Of a stretch of 64,000 nt of DNA, positions 44,221 through 53,504 are shown one piece after another (the first letter of the stretch is position 1; each line of letters opens with the position of its first letter). Origin of the DNA: Brevibacillus sp. JNUCC-41 (GTDB taxonomy: Bacteria; Bacillota; Bacilli; Bacillales; DSM-1321). The notes below the pieces were generated by a model. That model saw only the letters and a program-made list of their open reading frames with translations, did no database searches and was not told the DNA's origin. Position numbers and translations under genes: made by a program. Where the stretch lies: positions 372,001 to 436,000 of the forward strand of contig NZ_CP062163.1 in NCBI RefSeq assembly GCF_014844095.1, written 5' to 3'.

Positions 44221-44571
44221 TTAATTTACGAATAGATATAACTTTCTATGATATTCCACAAATGCCTGTTGGTCCTTTTCCGTGAAGTCCATCCATTTTA
44301 CTTTCTTGCATCTTTCCTCTAATCTCTCATTCAGTTCATCTTCTATTTCATTCATGAAACGAATGATTTCCCCGTAGGGCATATTGAAATGACGGGCAGC
44401 GAGCCTTGGCGGTGAATGCTTGACAAGCAATCTCATGAATTGATCGACCGTGTCCGCCTTCGATGCAAGATAATCTTCTTCGTTCACGATGAATTCATAC
44501 ACTTGTTTTTTGACGCCAGAAAGTCTGGTTACTTCGTCGCGCAATAAAAACTCCATTAATCTTTCGTTCAT
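44221..44571 (-). CDS. Hypothetical protein
   Basis: 116 residues, all helical in appearance, charged, no membrane segment or signal. SPPRLAARHFNMPYGEIIRFMNEIEDEL (about 53-80) looks like a helix-turn-helix, with an amphipathic C-terminal helix. I do not recognise a family. A near-consensus Zur box lies about 120 bp upstream of its start, with a possible promoter TTGATG-N17-CATAAT between. It ends in a good terminator, so it is a real single-gene unit. Confidence 0.6.
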   Translation of the reverse strand: MNERLMEFLLRDEVTRLSGVKKQVYEFIVNEEDYLASKADTVDQFMRLLVKHSPPRLAARHFNMPYGEIIRFMNEIEDELNERLEERCKKVKWMDFTEKDQQAFVEYHRKLYLFVN

Positions 44572-44691
44572 ATGGCTCTACCTCGAATTGGTTTATATTT
44601 AAATCCTTTTAGATATGTATGAAAAAACTATACGGCCCGATACCTCATTATGACATCGTAACCGCAAGCCATCAAGCACCTATTCATACGC

Positions 44692-44712
44692 AAAGCGTAA
44701 TAATTACGATTT
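44692..44712. promoter_or_regulatory. Near-perfect Zur box without an obvious zinc gene
   Basis: The 21-mer matches AAATCGTAAT-N-ATTACGATTT at every fixed position but one; its 7-1-7 core GCGTAAT-A-ATTACGA differs from the ideal at one base. A palindrome TTTACGTAAA lies 10 bp further on. It sits in a 539-bp gap between the 116-residue protein gene and ytzE. Confidence 0.65.
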
Positions 44713-45032
44713 ATAATCATTTTACGTAAAGTAATATGTACATGCCATAAAAGTCAACGTACGTGTTGTGTGACATCTCGAATCTCGAAATGCATATTAT
44801 GCTTCCTGTATTGGCAAAATAAGATCAAGAACAAATGGAACAACTCTTTATTAATTTTGTATATGTATAAAGAATAATTTTGTTAAAATTTGATATAATA
44901 AATGTAATATTTAGTCAATTAGTATTTTTCCCTAGAATTTGCTTTTGCAAAGGGGTAGAATGAAGCTAATGACATCTTATTTTTTCTAAATGTTTCCGAG
45001 GAGTTATAGGGTGGGTATAGCAAGTACATAGT

Positions 45033-45061
45033 GACAGCTGAAATGCTGTCCGACATATCGG
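45033..45061 (+). other. Two adjacent small hairpins in the ytzE leader
   Basis: GACAGC/GCTGTC (45033-45050) is followed directly by CCGA/TCGG (45050-45061). No T-tract follows, so this is not a terminator. Otherwise 44720-45095 is AT-rich with several TATAAT-like sequences but no convincing -35. Confidence 0.35.
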
Positions 45062-45110
45062 TTGTTTTCATTTGTTCAAAATAACAATGAAAAGAATAAG
45101 GAGTGATTTT

Positions 45111-45332
45111 TTGAAACCTTCAACAAATCGCATGTTAACCCGTATTAAATCCGTTTATATGTTCATTAGTAATAACGGTACGGTTTCTACTCAAGAGCTT
45201 GTAGAAGAATTTGGCATCACTCCTCGAACTGTGCAGCGCGATTTAAATGTCTTAGCATACAATGACCTTGTTCAAAGCCCAAGCCGAGGCCTTTGGACGA
45301 CAACAAGTAAAAAGGTGAAGATGTCATCGTAA
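45111..45332 (+). CDS. ytzE: Small DeoR-type HTH protein (YtzE)
   Basis: 73-residue protein made of a single DeoR-type winged HTH (MLTRIKSVYMFISNNGTVSTQELVEEFGITPRTVQRDLNVLAYNDLV). It starts at a TTG preceded by AAGGAGTGATTTT. There is no ligand-binding domain. Gene order with ytzG, murJ and ytfP matches the B. subtilis ytzE region. Target genes are unknown. Confidence 0.85.
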   Translation: MKPSTNRMLTRIKSVYMFISNNGTVSTQELVEEFGITPRTVQRDLNVLAYNDLVQSPSRGLWTTTSKKVKMSS

Positions 45333-45373
45333 AAAGAACGACCACCCGAACAAGATCGATATGTAAAATACTT

Positions 45374-45401
45374 TGAGGCGGACAATTTTTTGTCCGCCTC
45401 A
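45374..45401. terminator. Bidirectional terminator between ytzE and ytzG
   Basis: Perfect 12-bp stem TGAGGCGGACAA / TTGTCCGCCTCA with a T4 loop, followed by TTTTTT, between convergent genes. Confidence 0.9.
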
Positions 45402-45418
45402 TTTTTTGTTTCCACATA

Positions 45419-46141
45419 TCATTCAGCCGGTTGGCCCGCCTTTAACTGTTCAAGCTCCTCCGCCGTCAACTCACGGTATTCACCAAGCTCCAGTTCCTCA
45501 TCAAGCTGTAAACTCCCCATGGAAAGACGTTTAAGATAGACGACACGTTTGCCAACGGCCTCAAACATCCGCTTCACCTGATGGAACTTCCCTTCCATGA
45601 TCGTCAGCTCGATATCGGATGTCAGACCTGATTTTAAAATGTTCAATTCACCTGGTTTTGTTTCGTATCCATCATCCAAGGTCACGCCATTGCGGAATGC
45701 CTCGATATCCCGTTCCGTCACTTCGCCATCAATGACCGCAAAATATGTTTTAGGGACATGTTTCTTCGGGGACAGCAGTTGGTGGGCAAGCTTTCCGTCA
45801 TTCGTGATCAGCAATAAACCTTCTGTGTCCTTATCAAGACGGCCTACAGGAAATGGCTCGAAAACTGAATCTTCCGGCTCCAAGATGTCGATGACCGTTT
45901 CTTGATAGTTGTCCTCCGTTGCCGACAATACGCCTGGCGGTTTATTCATCATTAAATAAATGAATTCCCTGTATTCAACCCGTTCACCATGAACCGTCAC
46001 GATTTCCGTATCAGGGTCCACTTGTTCCTTCGGGTCCTTGAGCAGCCTGTCATTGACCTTGACGGCGCCGGATTTCAGGAGCTTTTTCACTTCTTTCCTG
46101 CTGCCATAACCAATATTGGATAAAATCTTATCAATTCTCAT
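45419..46141 (-). CDS. ytzG: 16S rRNA pseudouridine synthase (RsuA family, YtzG)
   Basis: 240-residue pseudouridine synthase. Residues 1-48 form an S4 RNA-binding domain (RIDKILSNIGYGSRKEVKKLLKSGAVKVN); the catalytic Asp103 is in GRLDKDTEGLLLITNDG; the C-terminal FHQVKRMFEAVGKRVVYLKRLSMGSL completes the RsuA signature. AGGAGGAAATG precedes the start at 46141. Predicted to modify the small-subunit rRNA. Confidence 0.9.
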   Translation of the reverse strand: MRIDKILSNIGYGSRKEVKKLLKSGAVKVNDRLLKDPKEQVDPDTEIVTVHGERVEYREFIYLMMNKPPGVLSATEDNYQETVIDILEPEDSVFEPFPVGRLDKDTEGLLLITNDGKLAHQLLSPKKHVPKTYFAVIDGEVTERDIEAFRNGVTLDDGYETKPGELNILKSGLTSDIELTIMEGKFHQVKRMFEAVGKRVVYLKRLSMGSLQLDEELELGEYRELTAEELEQLKAGQPAE

Positions 46142-46171
46142 CATTTCCTCCTAAAGCCTTTTCCATAAAAA

Positions 46172-46200
46172 GCCTTGCCCACTTTAATGACAGGCAAGGC
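46172..46200 (-). terminator. Terminator of murJ
   Basis: Stem GCCTTGCC / GGCAAGGC followed by TTTTTATGG on the minus strand. Confidence 0.75.
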
Positions 46201-46264
46201 CACGATATTTTAATTTGGGGATTCACCATTCAATACCCTTTTTTTTACACATCAAACTTCCAGC

Positions 46265-47866
46265 TCATAATCCTAATTTAGCTTTTAACCGATCGATCCG
46301 GGCACCGAACAAACGATGGGCAAGTTTGCTTTTCAGGGAAAGCGCCGCATAAATGAGCGCTCCAAGAATTGCACAAACGGCCACGATCAAAATCGCCTGG
46401 AATCGCCCTTCCGTTGTAAGCCACAACGATAATAAACTGTTCATGCCCCATGCAGCCAGTCCCATTATCACTGAAAAAACGGAAATCAAAACGGATCGTC
46501 TGATGGTAAGGCTGTAACGATATCCAGTAAAGTAGGTAATGACATACAAATTCAGCAACACAGCAGCCAAATAGCCGAATGCCGTAGCATAAACGGATCC
46601 TTCCGTTTCAAACATCTTGATTAACGGGATATTCAAGCTCAATTTGATTAAAAAGCCCAAAAGCAGGCTGAGCACCGTATATTTTTGCTGATTGATCCCT
46701 TGTAAAATCGCCGCCGAAACGGAGAAAAGCGCAAACAAGATGGAAACGGGCGCATATGCCTTCAGGACACTGATTCCGAGTGGATCATGGCTGTAAAAGG
46801 CACTATAGATCGGATCGGCCAGCACCGACATGCCAACGACCGCCGGAATCGTAATGAATAACAAAATTTGAAAAGCTTGGTTCAGCTGGCGGTTTAACTC
46901 TTCCGAATCCTCGCTTACATATGCCTTCGTCACCGAAGGGAGAAGCGCCATTGAAAACCCGGTTGCAAGCGTCATCGGAATCAAGACAAGCTTCTGGGCA
47001 TATACATTCAACACCCCAAGGGCATCTTCTGCGACATGCTGCAACCCGATGGACGACATCGCCTTATTGAAAGATAATAAGTCCGCAAACTGAAACATTG
47101 GCATCGCGATTCCGACGAATATGAAAGGAATCGATGATAGAAATATTTCTTTATAGATTTCCTTCAGGGAAATTTCCATCGTCCCCCGGTCTTTCTTCAT
47201 CAAGCTGTCCAAATATGGTTTTTGTTTTTTCCAATACCAAAATAACACCACTAAACCGCCGACAGCCCCGACCGTCGCCGCGAAGGTAGCTATTTGGATG
47301 GCTCTCACTAACTCTCCATCAAGGACATTCAAAACAACATACACACCGGCCAAAAGGAACACGATGCGGACAATTTGTTCGATTACCTGAGATATGGCCG
47401 TTGGCTCCATCGCCTCATGACCTTGAAAGAAGCCGCGGATGATGCTCATGAATGGTACAAAAATCAAGGCGAAGCTGACTGCCCGTATGATCTCCGTGAC
47501 ATCTTTGACATCTTCCTGCCTGACCCCAAAGACCCCAGTGAACATCGGTGCCATCGTATAGAGAATCAAAAAAGCGAGAAAACCGGTGACAAGCATTAAT
47601 TTCAGGCTCGATTTAAATAACTTCTCACCGACGGCGTACTCCTCGAGCGCATTATACTTCGAAATGAATTTAGAAACAGCAAGCGGCATGCCTGCCGTCG
47701 CAAAGCTAATGAAAATGGTATATGGAACGTACCCATATTGATAGAGGGTTGCCCCTTTATTCCCAACCATATGTTCAAATGGGATGACGTAAAATAAACC
47801 AAGTACCTTGGAAATGATCGCTCCCAGCGTTAATATAAAAGCCCCTTTTAAAAACTTAGATGACAT
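46265..47866 (-). CDS. murJ: Lipid II flippase MurJ (YtgP)
   Basis: 533-residue MOP-superfamily membrane protein with about fourteen hydrophobic segments, matching B. subtilis YtgP, which moves lipid II across the membrane for peptidoglycan synthesis. The N-terminus FLKGAFILTLGAIISKVLGLFYVIPF is diagnostic for this group, which also includes SpoVB. Position next to ytzG and ytfP supports YtgP over the sporulation paralogue. Confidence 0.88.
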   Translation of the reverse strand: MSSKFLKGAFILTLGAIISKVLGLFYVIPFEHMVGNKGATLYQYGYVPYTIFISFATAGMPLAVSKFISKYNALEEYAVGEKLFKSSLKLMLVTGFLAFLILYTMAPMFTGVFGVRQEDVKDVTEIIRAVSFALIFVPFMSIIRGFFQGHEAMEPTAISQVIEQIVRIVFLLAGVYVVLNVLDGELVRAIQIATFAATVGAVGGLVVLFWYWKKQKPYLDSLMKKDRGTMEISLKEIYKEIFLSSIPFIFVGIAMPMFQFADLLSFNKAMSSIGLQHVAEDALGVLNVYAQKLVLIPMTLATGFSMALLPSVTKAYVSEDSEELNRQLNQAFQILLFITIPAVVGMSVLADPIYSAFYSHDPLGISVLKAYAPVSILFALFSVSAAILQGINQQKYTVLSLLLGFLIKLSLNIPLIKMFETEGSVYATAFGYLAAVLLNLYVITYFTGYRYSLTIRRSVLISVFSVIMGLAAWGMNSLLSLWLTTEGRFQAILIVAVCAILGALIYAALSLKSKLAHRLFGARIDRLKAKLGL

Positions 47867-48071
47867 CTAATCCCTTCCTGCCTCTGTCAGTTACGTTTCA
47901 CACGCTCTTTATCTTATCATATTAAAGTATTTTTTCTATAGAAAACTACACTCAAGTTTATCGTTTTCGAAGATAATACACAAACAAATAATTCCTTTTT
48001 TTCTACATTCGCAATCTGACGGGCTCTTGCTATATAATGAAGGGACTGAAAATGATAAAGTGGTGATCAAT

Positions 48072-49337
48072 TTGAAATATGATGTAGTGGTAATTGGCGG
48101 CGGTCCTTCCGGATTGATGGCAGCAATAGCTGCCGGGGAAAAAGGGGCACATGTCTTGTTAGTGGATAAGGGCGAGAAGCTTGGCAGGAAGCTAGCCATC
48201 TCGGGCGGCGGACGCTGCAACGTGACGAACAGGCTCTCAATCGATGAAATCATTCAGCATATCCCTGGAAACGGGCGATTTCTATACAGCGCTTTCTCAG
48301 AGTTCAATAATGAAGACATTATTCAATTCTTTGAAAAATTGGGCGTGGCCCTAAAAGAAGAGGACCATGGCCGGATGTTCCCCGTCAACGATAAAGCGCA
48401 AAGTGTCGTGGATGCCCTTCTGACGCGCCTGTCTAATTTAAAAGTAACGATCTATAAGAACTCTCCAGTGGCGGAAGTTCTCTATGAACATGGAAAAACA
48501 AGCGGCGTCCGGTTAAAAGATGGACAGACCATCGATACAGGTGCAGTCGTGATTGCAGTCGGCGGGAAATCAGTTCCCCACACCGGTTCGACCGGAGACG
48601 GCTACGCATGGGCTAAAAAGGCGGGGCATACGATTACCGAACTGTTCCCAACTGAAGTTCCCGTACTTAGCCAGGAAACATTCATTAAAGATCGAACACT
48701 CCAAGGTCTCGCACTTCGCGATGTTTCATTGAGTGTCCTTAACCCAAAGGGCAAGGCCCTGATCACACACCAAATGGATATGCTCTTCACCCATTTTGGC
48801 GTCTCCGGTCCAGCTGTTCTAAGATGCAGCCAATTCGTCGTGAAAGCGATGAAAAAATGGAACCTGTCGGAAGTGACAATGAAACTCGATGCCCTGCCGG
48901 ACCGAAACAAGGAAGAGGTCTTCCAAGACATCATGAAGGAAATCAAGGCAGAACCGAAAAAAGCCATTAAAAATACTTTAAAAGGTTTAGTTCCTGAACG
49001 ATACCTTCACTTTCTGCTTGAGCGAAGCGGCATCGACCTTCAAGAACAAGGAGCGACGATATCAAATGAAAAGATCCGCCACCTTGCAGAACTATGCAAG
49101 GACTTCCAATTCGGAGTACACGGCACCCAGCCTCTAGAAAAGGCCTTCGTCACGGGCGGGGGCGTATCCGTCAAAGAAATACACCCAAAAGAAATGGCAT
49201 CCAAACTGATGGCCGGACTGTATTTTTGCGGTGAAATTCTGGATATACACGGATACACAGGCGGCTATAATATCACATCGGCATTAGTAACCGGAAGACT
49301 AGCCGGTATGAATGCTGCCATGCATGCCCGTTCATAA
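48072..49337 (+). CDS. ytfP: HI0933-family NAD(P)/FAD-dependent oxidoreductase (YtfP)
   Basis: 421-residue flavoprotein with the N-terminal FAD motif [40 protein letters not shown] (about 54-63), and the C-terminal GELLD-type block ([28 protein letters not shown]). This is the HI0933/YtfP family of unknown substrate. I start it at a TTG at 48072 after AAAGTGGTGATCAA. It is divergent from murJ. Confidence 0.88.
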   Translation: MKYDVVVIGGGPSGLMAAIAAGEKGAHVLLVDKGEKLGRKLAISGGGRCNVTNRLSIDEIIQHIPGNGRFLYSAFSEFNNEDIIQFFEKLGVALKEEDHGRMFPVNDKAQSVVDALLTRLSNLKVTIYKNSPVAEVLYEHGKTSGVRLKDGQTIDTGAVVIAVGGKSVPHTGSTGDGYAWAKKAGHTITELFPTEVPVLSQETFIKDRTLQGLALRDVSLSVLNPKGKALITHQMDMLFTHFGVSGPAVLRCSQFVVKAMKKWNLSEVTMKLDALPDRNKEEVFQDIMKEIKAEPKKAIKNTLKGLVPERYLHFLLERSGIDLQEQGATISNEKIRHLAELCKDFQFGVHGTQPLEKAFVTGGGVSVKEIHPKEMASKLMAGLYFCGEILDIHGYTGGYNITSALVTGRLAGMNAAMHARS

Positions 49338-49342
49338 TTCCT

Positions 49343-49378
49343 AAAAAGAGGCTGATCCGCTTGGATCAGCCTCTTTTT
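49343..49378 (+). terminator. Terminator of ytfP
   Basis: Perfect 16-bp stem AAAAAGAGGCTGATCC / GGATCAGCCTCTTTTT with a 4-nt loop. Confidence 0.9.
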
Positions 49379-49452
49379 AATTCGATTTCGTAAGTCCGTT
49401 ACTTGGGTTTTTCGTCCGCACCCGTGCCGCCTCTTTTATCTGGCTTTCCCGT

Positions 49453-49767
49453 TTAAAATATTTCTGGATGATAGCGAAAAGCTTCGAGGTCAATGGTATT
49501 CCGTTCCGTGAATGTGATGCCTTCACTCTCGAGCATCGCCTTCTGGTGTTCTGCGGCGCCCTCCACTTTTATGCCGATTTCTCCCTTGGCATTGATTACC
49601 CGGTGCCAAGGAAGGTCATGTTTTTTGCTGCTTGAATGAAGGATCCTTACGACCTGCCTTGCACCTCGCGGACTACCGGCGAGCTGTCCGATTTGACCGT
49701 ATGTCATCACTTTACCGGAAGGGATATGTTTAATGATAGTAATTACCCGTTCAGTAAAACTTTCCAA
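49453..49767 (-). CDS. Alkyltransferase-like (ATL) protein
   Basis: 104-residue protein with the DNA-binding half of O6-alkylguanine alkyltransferases (GKVMTYGQIGQLAGSPRGARQVVRIL) but PWHR at residues 53-56 where the enzymes have PCHR. The alkyl-accepting Cys is therefore Trp54, as in ATL proteins that bind alkylated bases and pass them to nucleotide excision repair. It lies 14 bp after the MEDS-domain gene on the same strand. Confidence 0.9.
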   Translation of the reverse strand: MESFTERVITIIKHIPSGKVMTYGQIGQLAGSPRGARQVVRILHSSSKKHDLPWHRVINAKGEIGIKVEGAAEHQKAMLESEGITFTERNTIDLEAFRYHPEIF

Positions 49768-49781
49768 ATGGTTCTCCCCTT

Positions 49782-50426
49782 TTATCCGTTTACTAACATC
49801 GTGATTTTTTCATCGGTTATCAGGACCCCATGATGCTTGATCAAGTTTGTTTTAAGCTCGGCAGGTATTCTGCAGTCATCGTATGCACAAACGGAAATCA
49901 ATCCACGTTCCTCGATCGGTTTGTCGATTCCTTTTTCATATTCCCCTATCGCTAAGCTTGCTTGATCGTCGTGGCCCCATTCAACGTGGCCCCAAGTCCG
50001 CACGTGCTGATTGCGTTTAGTGTATATATCGATATTTTCCAAGAAATAATTAACCATAGTCGAAGGATGGAAGTCTCCATGAAAACAATAAAAATCAAAA
50101 TTATTGATAAGATGCACTTGCTCCAATTGCTCCTCGTTTAAATGAAGCTGCAATTTCTTATACACGAAAGGAAAGATACGGTCATTTTCGACGACCAGGA
50201 TATGGTCTCCCTGTTCAACACCGGCAATGATGAAAGTTGCCTCATTTTCAATGTAGGCTTCCAATTCATTAAAACAGTATAAAATATGGCCACCATCCGA
50301 TTGCTGTATATCTTCTAGTAGTTGTAACATTTTATTATCCAAATTGGCTCTCTCCTTCAAATACACCAGTCCGCACTGTGTATTATGTATAACTTTAACC
50401 ATTATCTCCGTATTTGTAAAATTCAT
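49782..50426 (-). CDS. MEDS-domain sensory protein
   Basis: 214-residue protein resembling the MEDS (methanogen/methylotroph DcmR sensory) domain: HILYCFNELEAYIENEATFIIAGVEQGDHILVVENDRIFPFVYKKL (about 48-94) and the later CFHGDFHPSTMVNYFLE. The C-terminal region ends with CAYDDCRIPAELKTNLIKHHGVLITD. There is no HTH or kinase attached. In the family such domains sense small ligands; function here is unknown. It appears co-transcribed with the ATL gene. Confidence 0.7.
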   Translation of the reverse strand: MNFTNTEIMVKVIHNTQCGLVYLKERANLDNKMLQLLEDIQQSDGGHILYCFNELEAYIENEATFIIAGVEQGDHILVVENDRIFPFVYKKLQLHLNEEQLEQVHLINNFDFYCFHGDFHPSTMVNYFLENIDIYTKRNQHVRTWGHVEWGHDDQASLAIGEYEKGIDKPIEERGLISVCAYDDCRIPAELKTNLIKHHGVLITDEKITMLVNG

Positions 50427-50583
50427 AGAAGAATATAGTCAGTTCTTCCTAATGTCATCTGCTTTGATTGGGAATTTTCGTTGAGTCGAATGGAGGCTGC
50501 ATTTAGTCCACTCATTGAAAGACCAAGGCAGCCCAATTCAGCGGACTCCGTTCTTCATCCATTTTCCCTTTTGATGGTAACCT

Positions 50584-50865
50584 TTAAATCACGGGATAAT
50601 ACGGCACATATCGCGGGTTATAATAATAGGGCGGTCTTGGTCCGATAAGCGGCAATTCGAAGGTATTTGGGTTGGAATCATATAACAACTCCACTTTTTC
50701 ATCCGATTGTTCGACCAATAACAACTTCACTTCTTCGCTATAATAATAGGGCATATCGAGGCCTCCAAAAACTTTTTTCTCCCCTTCAGCATATTCGCGC
50801 TGCACGGCATATACCTGATCATCATAAAGTAACCGGACTAAATTCTTTTTTAGGAGGCCCCCCAT
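50584..50865 (-). CDS. Hypothetical Tyr/Pro-rich protein
   Basis: Up to 93 residues. The C-terminus is rich in Tyr and Pro ([18 protein letters not shown]). The longest frame starts at an ATG that shares the CCATGG palindrome with the divergent SDR start and has no ribosome site. An internal ATG at 50754 follows GGAGGCCTCGAT and is a strong alternative, giving 56 residues. I do not recognise a family. Confidence 0.5.
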   Translation of the reverse strand: MGGLLKKNLVRLLYDDQVYAVQREYAEGEKKVFGGLDMPYYYSEEVKLLLVEQSDEKVELLYDSNPNTFELPLIGPRPPYYYNPRYVPYYPVI

Positions 50866-51793
50866 GGCAGAAGATAAGAAAAAGAAATCATCTGGTAAAA
50901 GCTATCCCATGCATCCGAATTATGGAAGGATCACCCGTTATCAAGACGTTCCCGTCACGGTTCCTGAGCAACGCCAATTCCGCCAGCCAGGTGTAGAAAA
51001 ATTAATGGTGCCCAGGCCCATCATCGAAAATCCCAATTACAGGGGCAGCGGGAAACTAACCGGAAAGGTCGCATTGATAACTGGCGGGGACAGTGGGATT
51101 GGAGCTGCGGCTGCCATCGCTCTTTCTAAAGAAGGTGCAGATGTTTCCATCGCTTATCTGGATGAACATGAGGATGCCAATCGGACTAAAACGAGAATTG
51201 AAGAGCTTGGACAACGTTGCTTACTGCTGCCTGGTGACTTAAGGGATAAGCAGCAATGCATCCATATCGTGGAAGACACCATCGAAACATTCGGAAAGCT
51301 CGATATTCACTGTAACCACGTGGGTATTCAATTTCAGCAAATAAGCTTGCTTGATATTACGGATGAGCAATTCGATGATACCTTTAAAGTCAATATCTAT
51401 TCCCATTTCTACACGACCCGTGCTGCCCTTCCCCATTTAAAAGCTGGGTCCTCCATCATTAATACATCTTCTGTCGTGACGTTTAATGGGAATAAGCAAT
51501 TAATTGATTACACGGCTACTAAAGGGGCCAATATTGGTTTCACACGTGCCTTGGCAAACAGTCTTGTCGATCAAGGCATCCGGGTGAACGCCGTTGCGCC
51601 CGGAAGGTTTTGGACACCGCTCATCCCGGCAAGTTTCTCGGCAGACGAAGTGACACAAGTCGATAACCCGATGGAGCGTCAAGGACAGCCATTTGAACTG
51701 GCTCCCACCTTTGTCTATCTCGCTTCCGATGATTCCCGTTTTGTGACAGGACAAACACTTCATGTCAACGGCGGGGAAGTGACATCGTCGTAA
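50864..51793 (+). CDS. SDR oxidoreductase with N-terminal extension (YhdF/YhxD-like)
   Basis: 309-residue SDR. The first 60 residues are a basic, low-complexity extension ([17 protein letters not shown]) and a linker with [15 protein letters not shown], typical of the YhdF/YhxD general-stress group. Then come the [11 protein letters not shown] loop, NHVG in place of NNAG (about 143-146), and catalytic YTATK. Start is well supported by TTTTTTAGGAGGCCCCCC. The substrate is unknown. Confidence 0.87.
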   Translation: MAEDKKKKSSGKSYPMHPNYGRITRYQDVPVTVPEQRQFRQPGVEKLMVPRPIIENPNYRGSGKLTGKVALITGGDSGIGAAAAIALSKEGADVSIAYLDEHEDANRTKTRIEELGQRCLLLPGDLRDKQQCIHIVEDTIETFGKLDIHCNHVGIQFQQISLLDITDEQFDDTFKVNIYSHFYTTRAALPHLKAGSSIINTSSVVTFNGNKQLIDYTATKGANIGFTRALANSLVDQGIRVNAVAPGRFWTPLIPASFSADEVTQVDNPMERQGQPFELAPTFVYLASDDSRFVTGQTLHVNGGEVTSS

Positions 51794-51827
51794 TCTCCCA
51801 CATCGAATATACCTCCGCCCACACGAA

Positions 51828-51884
51828 AAAAGACTACCTTGGATTGCCCGCCTTGCAGCAATAGGTAGTCTGATATGAATGATG
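51828..51884. terminator. Hairpin between the SDR and cse60 genes
   Basis: Stem AGACTACC / GGTAGTCT around a 22-24 nt loop, preceded by an A-run, between convergent genes. Confidence 0.55.
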
Positions 51885-51901
51885 GAGTTGCCGGCCGGCC
51901 T

Positions 51902-52087
51902 TTATTTTTTCTTATAAATGATCATCGCACTGAAACAGTAAATCTGTTCCTCTTCCTCTTCACCTGTAGTGGCGACATTATATTTGATATCGACGATCTG
52001 ATTATCGCGGATGTCTTCAAGGAAAAAGTTCATTTCGTCCTCTAGATCCTTTTCATGCTCATAATCAAATAATTTGACTTGTATCAT
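51902..52087 (-). CDS. cse60: Cse60 family sporulation protein
   Basis: 61-residue acidic protein starting MIQVKLFDYEHEKDLEDEMNFFLEDI, the Cse60 pattern; in B. subtilis cse60 is transcribed by the mother-cell factor sigma-E. GGGGAGAGCCG precedes ATG. I could not identify a convincing sigma-E promoter in the 64-bp gap after ycsA. Function is unknown. Confidence 0.8.
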   Translation of the reverse strand: MIQVKLFDYEHEKDLEDEMNFFLEDIRDNQIVDIKYNVATTGEEEEEQIYCFSAMIIYKKK

Positions 52088-52151
52088 CGGCTCTCCCCGC
52101 CCTTTTACTATAATGATAGTTATTGTGCAGGATGCCCATTTTTCATGATGT

Positions 52152-53234
52152 TTATACTTGATTTGTTTGTAACGCGGATAATATTGCAACAACTTCATCC
52201 CCGACTTCTTCTGTAGAAGCTGCCCCGCCCATATCAGGAGTCAGGGCCTTTTTATCGACCATCACCTGTTCGATCACGTCCAAAATTTTTGCACCCCAAA
52301 TCTCATGCCCAAAGAAATCGAGAATCTGGCTGGCGGACCATATGGCCGCAAGTGGATTCGCGATGCCTTGATGTGCTATATCCGGGGCTGAACCATGAAT
52401 CGGTTCGAACATCGAGGGATAAATCCGTTCCGGGTTTAAATTGGCACCAGCCGCCAGTCCCATCCCGCCTGCAATGGCAGCACCTAAATCCGTGATGATG
52501 TCACCGAATAAATTGGAGGTGACGACGATTTGAAAGCGTTCGGGCTGTTTGACAAAATACATGCTTGCCGCGTCGACCAGATAGGAATTCGTTTCTACTT
52601 CCGGATACTCCTGTCCAATTTCTTCAAAAACCTGATCCCAAAAAACCATTGAATAATTCAATGCGTTCGCCTTGCTTATGCTCGTTAGCGTCCTGCCCGT
52701 CTTACGCGCCAGTTCATACGCATAACGGATGATCCTCTCCGTTCCTTTTCGGGAAAAGACTCCCGTCTGCAGTACCACTTCTTCCGGCTTACCTTTAAAA
52801 AGCCAATCACCGGCGCCGGAATATTCCCCTTCACTGTTTTCACGGATGACAACCATATCGATTTGTTCACGAGTCACGTCTTTTAATGGACAGGGTGCAC
52901 CTTGAAGCAATTTAACGGGTCGGACATTCACATATTGGTCAAATCCCTTTCTGATCTTCAGCAGAAGTTCACGTAACGAAATATGGTCCGGGACACCAGG
53001 ATAACCGACGGCCCCAAGATACACGGCGTCAAACTTCATCAGTTGATCCAGTCCGTCGTCGGGCAGCATTTTGCCGTGCTCCAGGTAATATTCACAGCCC
53101 CATGGAAAATAGGTGAACTCGAAAGAAAAATCCCCGGCAATTTCAGCCACTTCCTTAAGTACCTTTACCCCCTCATTAATCACCTCAGGGCCAATCCCAT
53201 CACCCGCAATGACCGCTATTTTATGAACATTCAT
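52152..53234 (-). CDS. ycsA: Tartrate/D-malate dehydrogenase family protein (YcsA)
   Basis: 360-residue beta-decarboxylating dehydrogenase of the isopropylmalate/isocitrate family. KIAVIAGDGIGPEVINEGV at the N-terminus, RENSEGEYSGAG (about 130-141), and SNLFGDIITDLGAAIAGGMGLAAGANLNP near 244-272 match tartrate dehydrogenase/D-malate dehydrogenase (YcsA/DmlA) rather than LeuB. It would oxidise tartrate or D-malate with NAD+. No leucine genes are nearby. Confidence 0.88.
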   Translation of the reverse strand: MNVHKIAVIAGDGIGPEVINEGVKVLKEVAEIAGDFSFEFTYFPWGCEYYLEHGKMLPDDGLDQLMKFDAVYLGAVGYPGVPDHISLRELLLKIRKGFDQYVNVRPVKLLQGAPCPLKDVTREQIDMVVIRENSEGEYSGAGDWLFKGKPEEVVLQTGVFSRKGTERIIRYAYELARKTGRTLTSISKANALNYSMVFWDQVFEEIGQEYPEVETNSYLVDAASMYFVKQPERFQIVVTSNLFGDIITDLGAAIAGGMGLAAGANLNPERIYPSMFEPIHGSAPDIAHQGIANPLAAIWSASQILDFFGHEIWGAKILDVIEQVMVDKKALTPDMGGAASTEEVGDEVVAILSALQTNQV

Positions 53235-53322
53235 TCTTCCACTCTCCTTTTTCTATATTTTCTGATTTCATTACCTAATTTTAACATACCATTTTTGCAT
53301 TCCCGTCAAGGGGGGTATACAG

Positions 53323-53360
53323 AAAAAAAGAGTCCTTTCATGATGAAAGGGCTCTTTTTT
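53323..53360 (-). terminator. Terminator of the ytwF-zinc protein operon
   Basis: Stem of 17-18 bp (AGAGTCCTTTCA / TGAAAGGGCTCT with A and T runs) adjacent to the small gene's stop codon. Confidence 0.85.
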
Positions 53361-53504
53361 TCACGTCTTCAAATATGCGCGTCTTTCCGCATAATCACGG
53401 CATTGTGAACAAACCATGATCTTTTTTCTCTCTTCATTCAAATAAGCCGTCACATTCTTGGATTTACGCTTACAAAAGTGACAGGTCTTTTTGAAGAACT
53501 TCAC
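53361..53504 (-). CDS. Small protein with two CxxC pairs
   Basis: 47 residues: MKFFKKTCHFCKRKSK at the N-terminus and MVCSQCRDYAERRA towards the end. Two CxxC pairs 22-23 residues apart suggest a zinc finger. Translation starts at a GTG that overlaps the rhodanese stop codon (GTGA), so it is translationally coupled to that gene. A terminator follows at once. Function unknown. Confidence 0.72.
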   Translation of the reverse strand: MKFFKKTCHFCKRKSKNVTAYLNEERKKIMVCSQCRDYAERRAYLKT

